Part shown: one piece after another, positions 63,081 through 64,000 of the stretch
Layout: every line of letters begins with the position of its first letter
Numbering within the stretch: position 1 is the stretch's first letter
Assembly: GCA_002007465.1 (NCBI GenBank)
Contig: LNAC01000137.1
Span: forward strand, 2,055,011 to 2,119,010
DNA length: 64,000 bases
Source: Ailurus styani
Taxonomy: Eukaryota; Chordata; Mammalia; Carnivora; Ailuridae
Direction: 5' to 3'
Program-made: the position numbers and the translations under genes
Notes under the pieces: model-generated
Told to the model about the DNA's origin: nothing
Seen by the model: the letters and a program-made list of their open reading frames with translations, nothing else
Database searches by the model: none

Positions 63081-63156
63081 AATGCTCTTTGGAAGATAAT
63101 ACAGAACATATTAATCACTCTTGGATTAGGAAAGGATATTTTAAACAAGACATAAA

Positions 63157-63375
63157 GGGGCACCCGGGTGGCTCAGTCATTGGGCATCTGCCTGTGGCTC
63201 AGGTCATGATCCCAGGGTCCTGGGATTGAGCCCCGCATTGGGTTCCCTGCTCCGTGGGGAGCCTGCTTCTCCCTCTCCCACTGCCCCTGCTTGTGTTCCC
63301 TCTCTTGCTGTGTCTCTCTCTCTGTCAAATAAATACATAAAATCTTAAAAAAAATAAAATAAAATAGAATAAAAT
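63157..63375 (+). mobile_element. CAN SINE in old L1
   Basis: 'gggcacccgggtggctcagt' to an (AATAA)n tail. AAACAAGACATAAA lies on both sides (about 63144 and 63376). Confidence 0.95.
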
Positions 63376-63913
63376 AAACAAGACATAAAAAGCACAGGTA
63401 ATGAAGCAAAAGACCAAAAATATTCATTATTAAAATTACAAACTTCTGTTCATCAAAGGGTATCATCAAGAGAATAAAAAGATAAATCACAAAGCAAGAA
63501 AAGATACTTTCAACACAGATAACCAAAAAAGGAGTAATATCACAGAATATATTTTAAATAAAAAGAAAATGACAGATAAACCAATAGAAAGGTGTGGAAG
63601 ATATTTAAAAAGATACTTAATAAAAGAAGATATCCAAATAGCCAATATACACAGGAAAAGGTGCTCAGTCTCATTAGTAATCAGGAATATGAAAATTAAA
63701 ACTCCCAAGATTTTACAACATACTCCCCAGACTGGCAAAAATTTTAAAGATTGACAATTTCAAGTATTATTGAAAAAATGAAGCAATGGGACCCCCAGAC
63801 ACTGTCAGTGTGTAAACTGGCAAAACCACTTTGGAAAACAGTTTGGTAGTATAAGGTTGAAGATATAAATCCTTTATCAGTATAATAAAGCCCCTCAAAA
63901 CATAATAGCTAAG

Positions 63914-64000
63914 GGACGCCTGGGTGGCTCAGTCAGTTAAGCGTCTGCCTTAGGCTCAGGTCATGACTCCAGGTTCCTTGGATCGAGTCCCATATCGGAC
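63914..64000 (+). mobile_element. CAN SINE, cut by the window end
   Basis: 'gggacgcctgggtggctcag' to 'ggatcgagtcccatatcgga'; the first ~87 bases only. Confidence 0.92.

Larger units (their letters stand above)
59001..64000 (+). mobile_element. Old L1/HAL1-type LINE with nested insertions, continues past the window
   Basis: 'aaataacagctgagaatttt' + 'ccagaactgaagaaaac' (60140-60180) is a 5'/ORF1-type block; 60900-61880 is reverse-transcriptase-like ('attacaggccaatatagctc'). After the Tigger, 63390-63900 carries the ORF2 C-terminal series ('tccaaatagccaatatacac'). Extensively decayed. Insertions: SINEs at 60569-60770, 61188-61385, 63157-63375 and 63914 onward, and a Tigger at 62429-63080. Confidence 0.65.

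Overview
This is a window of carnivore nuclear DNA, most likely from a mustelid (ferret, mink, marten, otter or a relative). About forty tRNA-derived CAN-type SINEs are present. Many carry the head 'cctgggtggctcagtgggtt' followed by 'aaagcctctgcc', which I associate with mustelids rather than dogs or cats. The rest is AT-rich and dominated by LINE-1 (L1) of several ages, with Tigger-type DNA transposons and old MIR and L2 copies. There are no bacterial-style genes, CRISPR arrays, rRNA or tRNA genes.

The only host protein-coding gene I can support is CCDC73 (coiled-coil domain containing 73), on the minus strand. Six consecutive phase-0 coding exons, all with GT/AG splice sites, lie at 56706-56554 (start codon at 56691-56689), 30377-30306, 25922-25851, 23889-23854, 22903-22829 and 7190-7152. 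They encode the first 144 residues, a highly charged coiled-coil-forming N-terminus. The window is therefore the 5' half of a large, repeat-filled gene. Its upstream non-coding exon(s) lie to the right of the window, and the long remainder lies to the left.

The intron space is a stratified record of retrotransposition. From left to right: an L1 on the minus strand (about 10-3630); unique sequence; an ancient repeat split by a processed SET pseudogene (about 8600-10710), which is itself interrupted by an L1 3' end; an L1 on the plus strand (12605-14771) that shares a near-identical inverted tract of about 0.9-1 kb with the first L1; a 6.3 kb old L1 (15640-22000) with a Tigger, SINEs and a young L1 tail nested in it; the central exon cluster (22.8-30.4 kb); an old L1 with its 5' UTR (30.9-33.8 kb); SINE clusters (35.5-39 kb); a 4.4 kb L1 (40.1-44.55 kb); several ancient L1 3' ends (44.6-58.5 kb); and a last old L1 (59-64 kb) interrupted by a Tigger.

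I found no new biological system. The most useful observations are: a SINE whose target-site duplication appears to include the 5' splice site of the second coding exon of CCDC73; the near-identical inverted L1 tract with shared private lesions; two single-N positions flanked by tandem copies of the same unique sequence, which look like assembly false duplications; and several serial or nested insertions into one site. Family names are given from memory of consensus sequences, without a database search, and are hedged where I am unsure.
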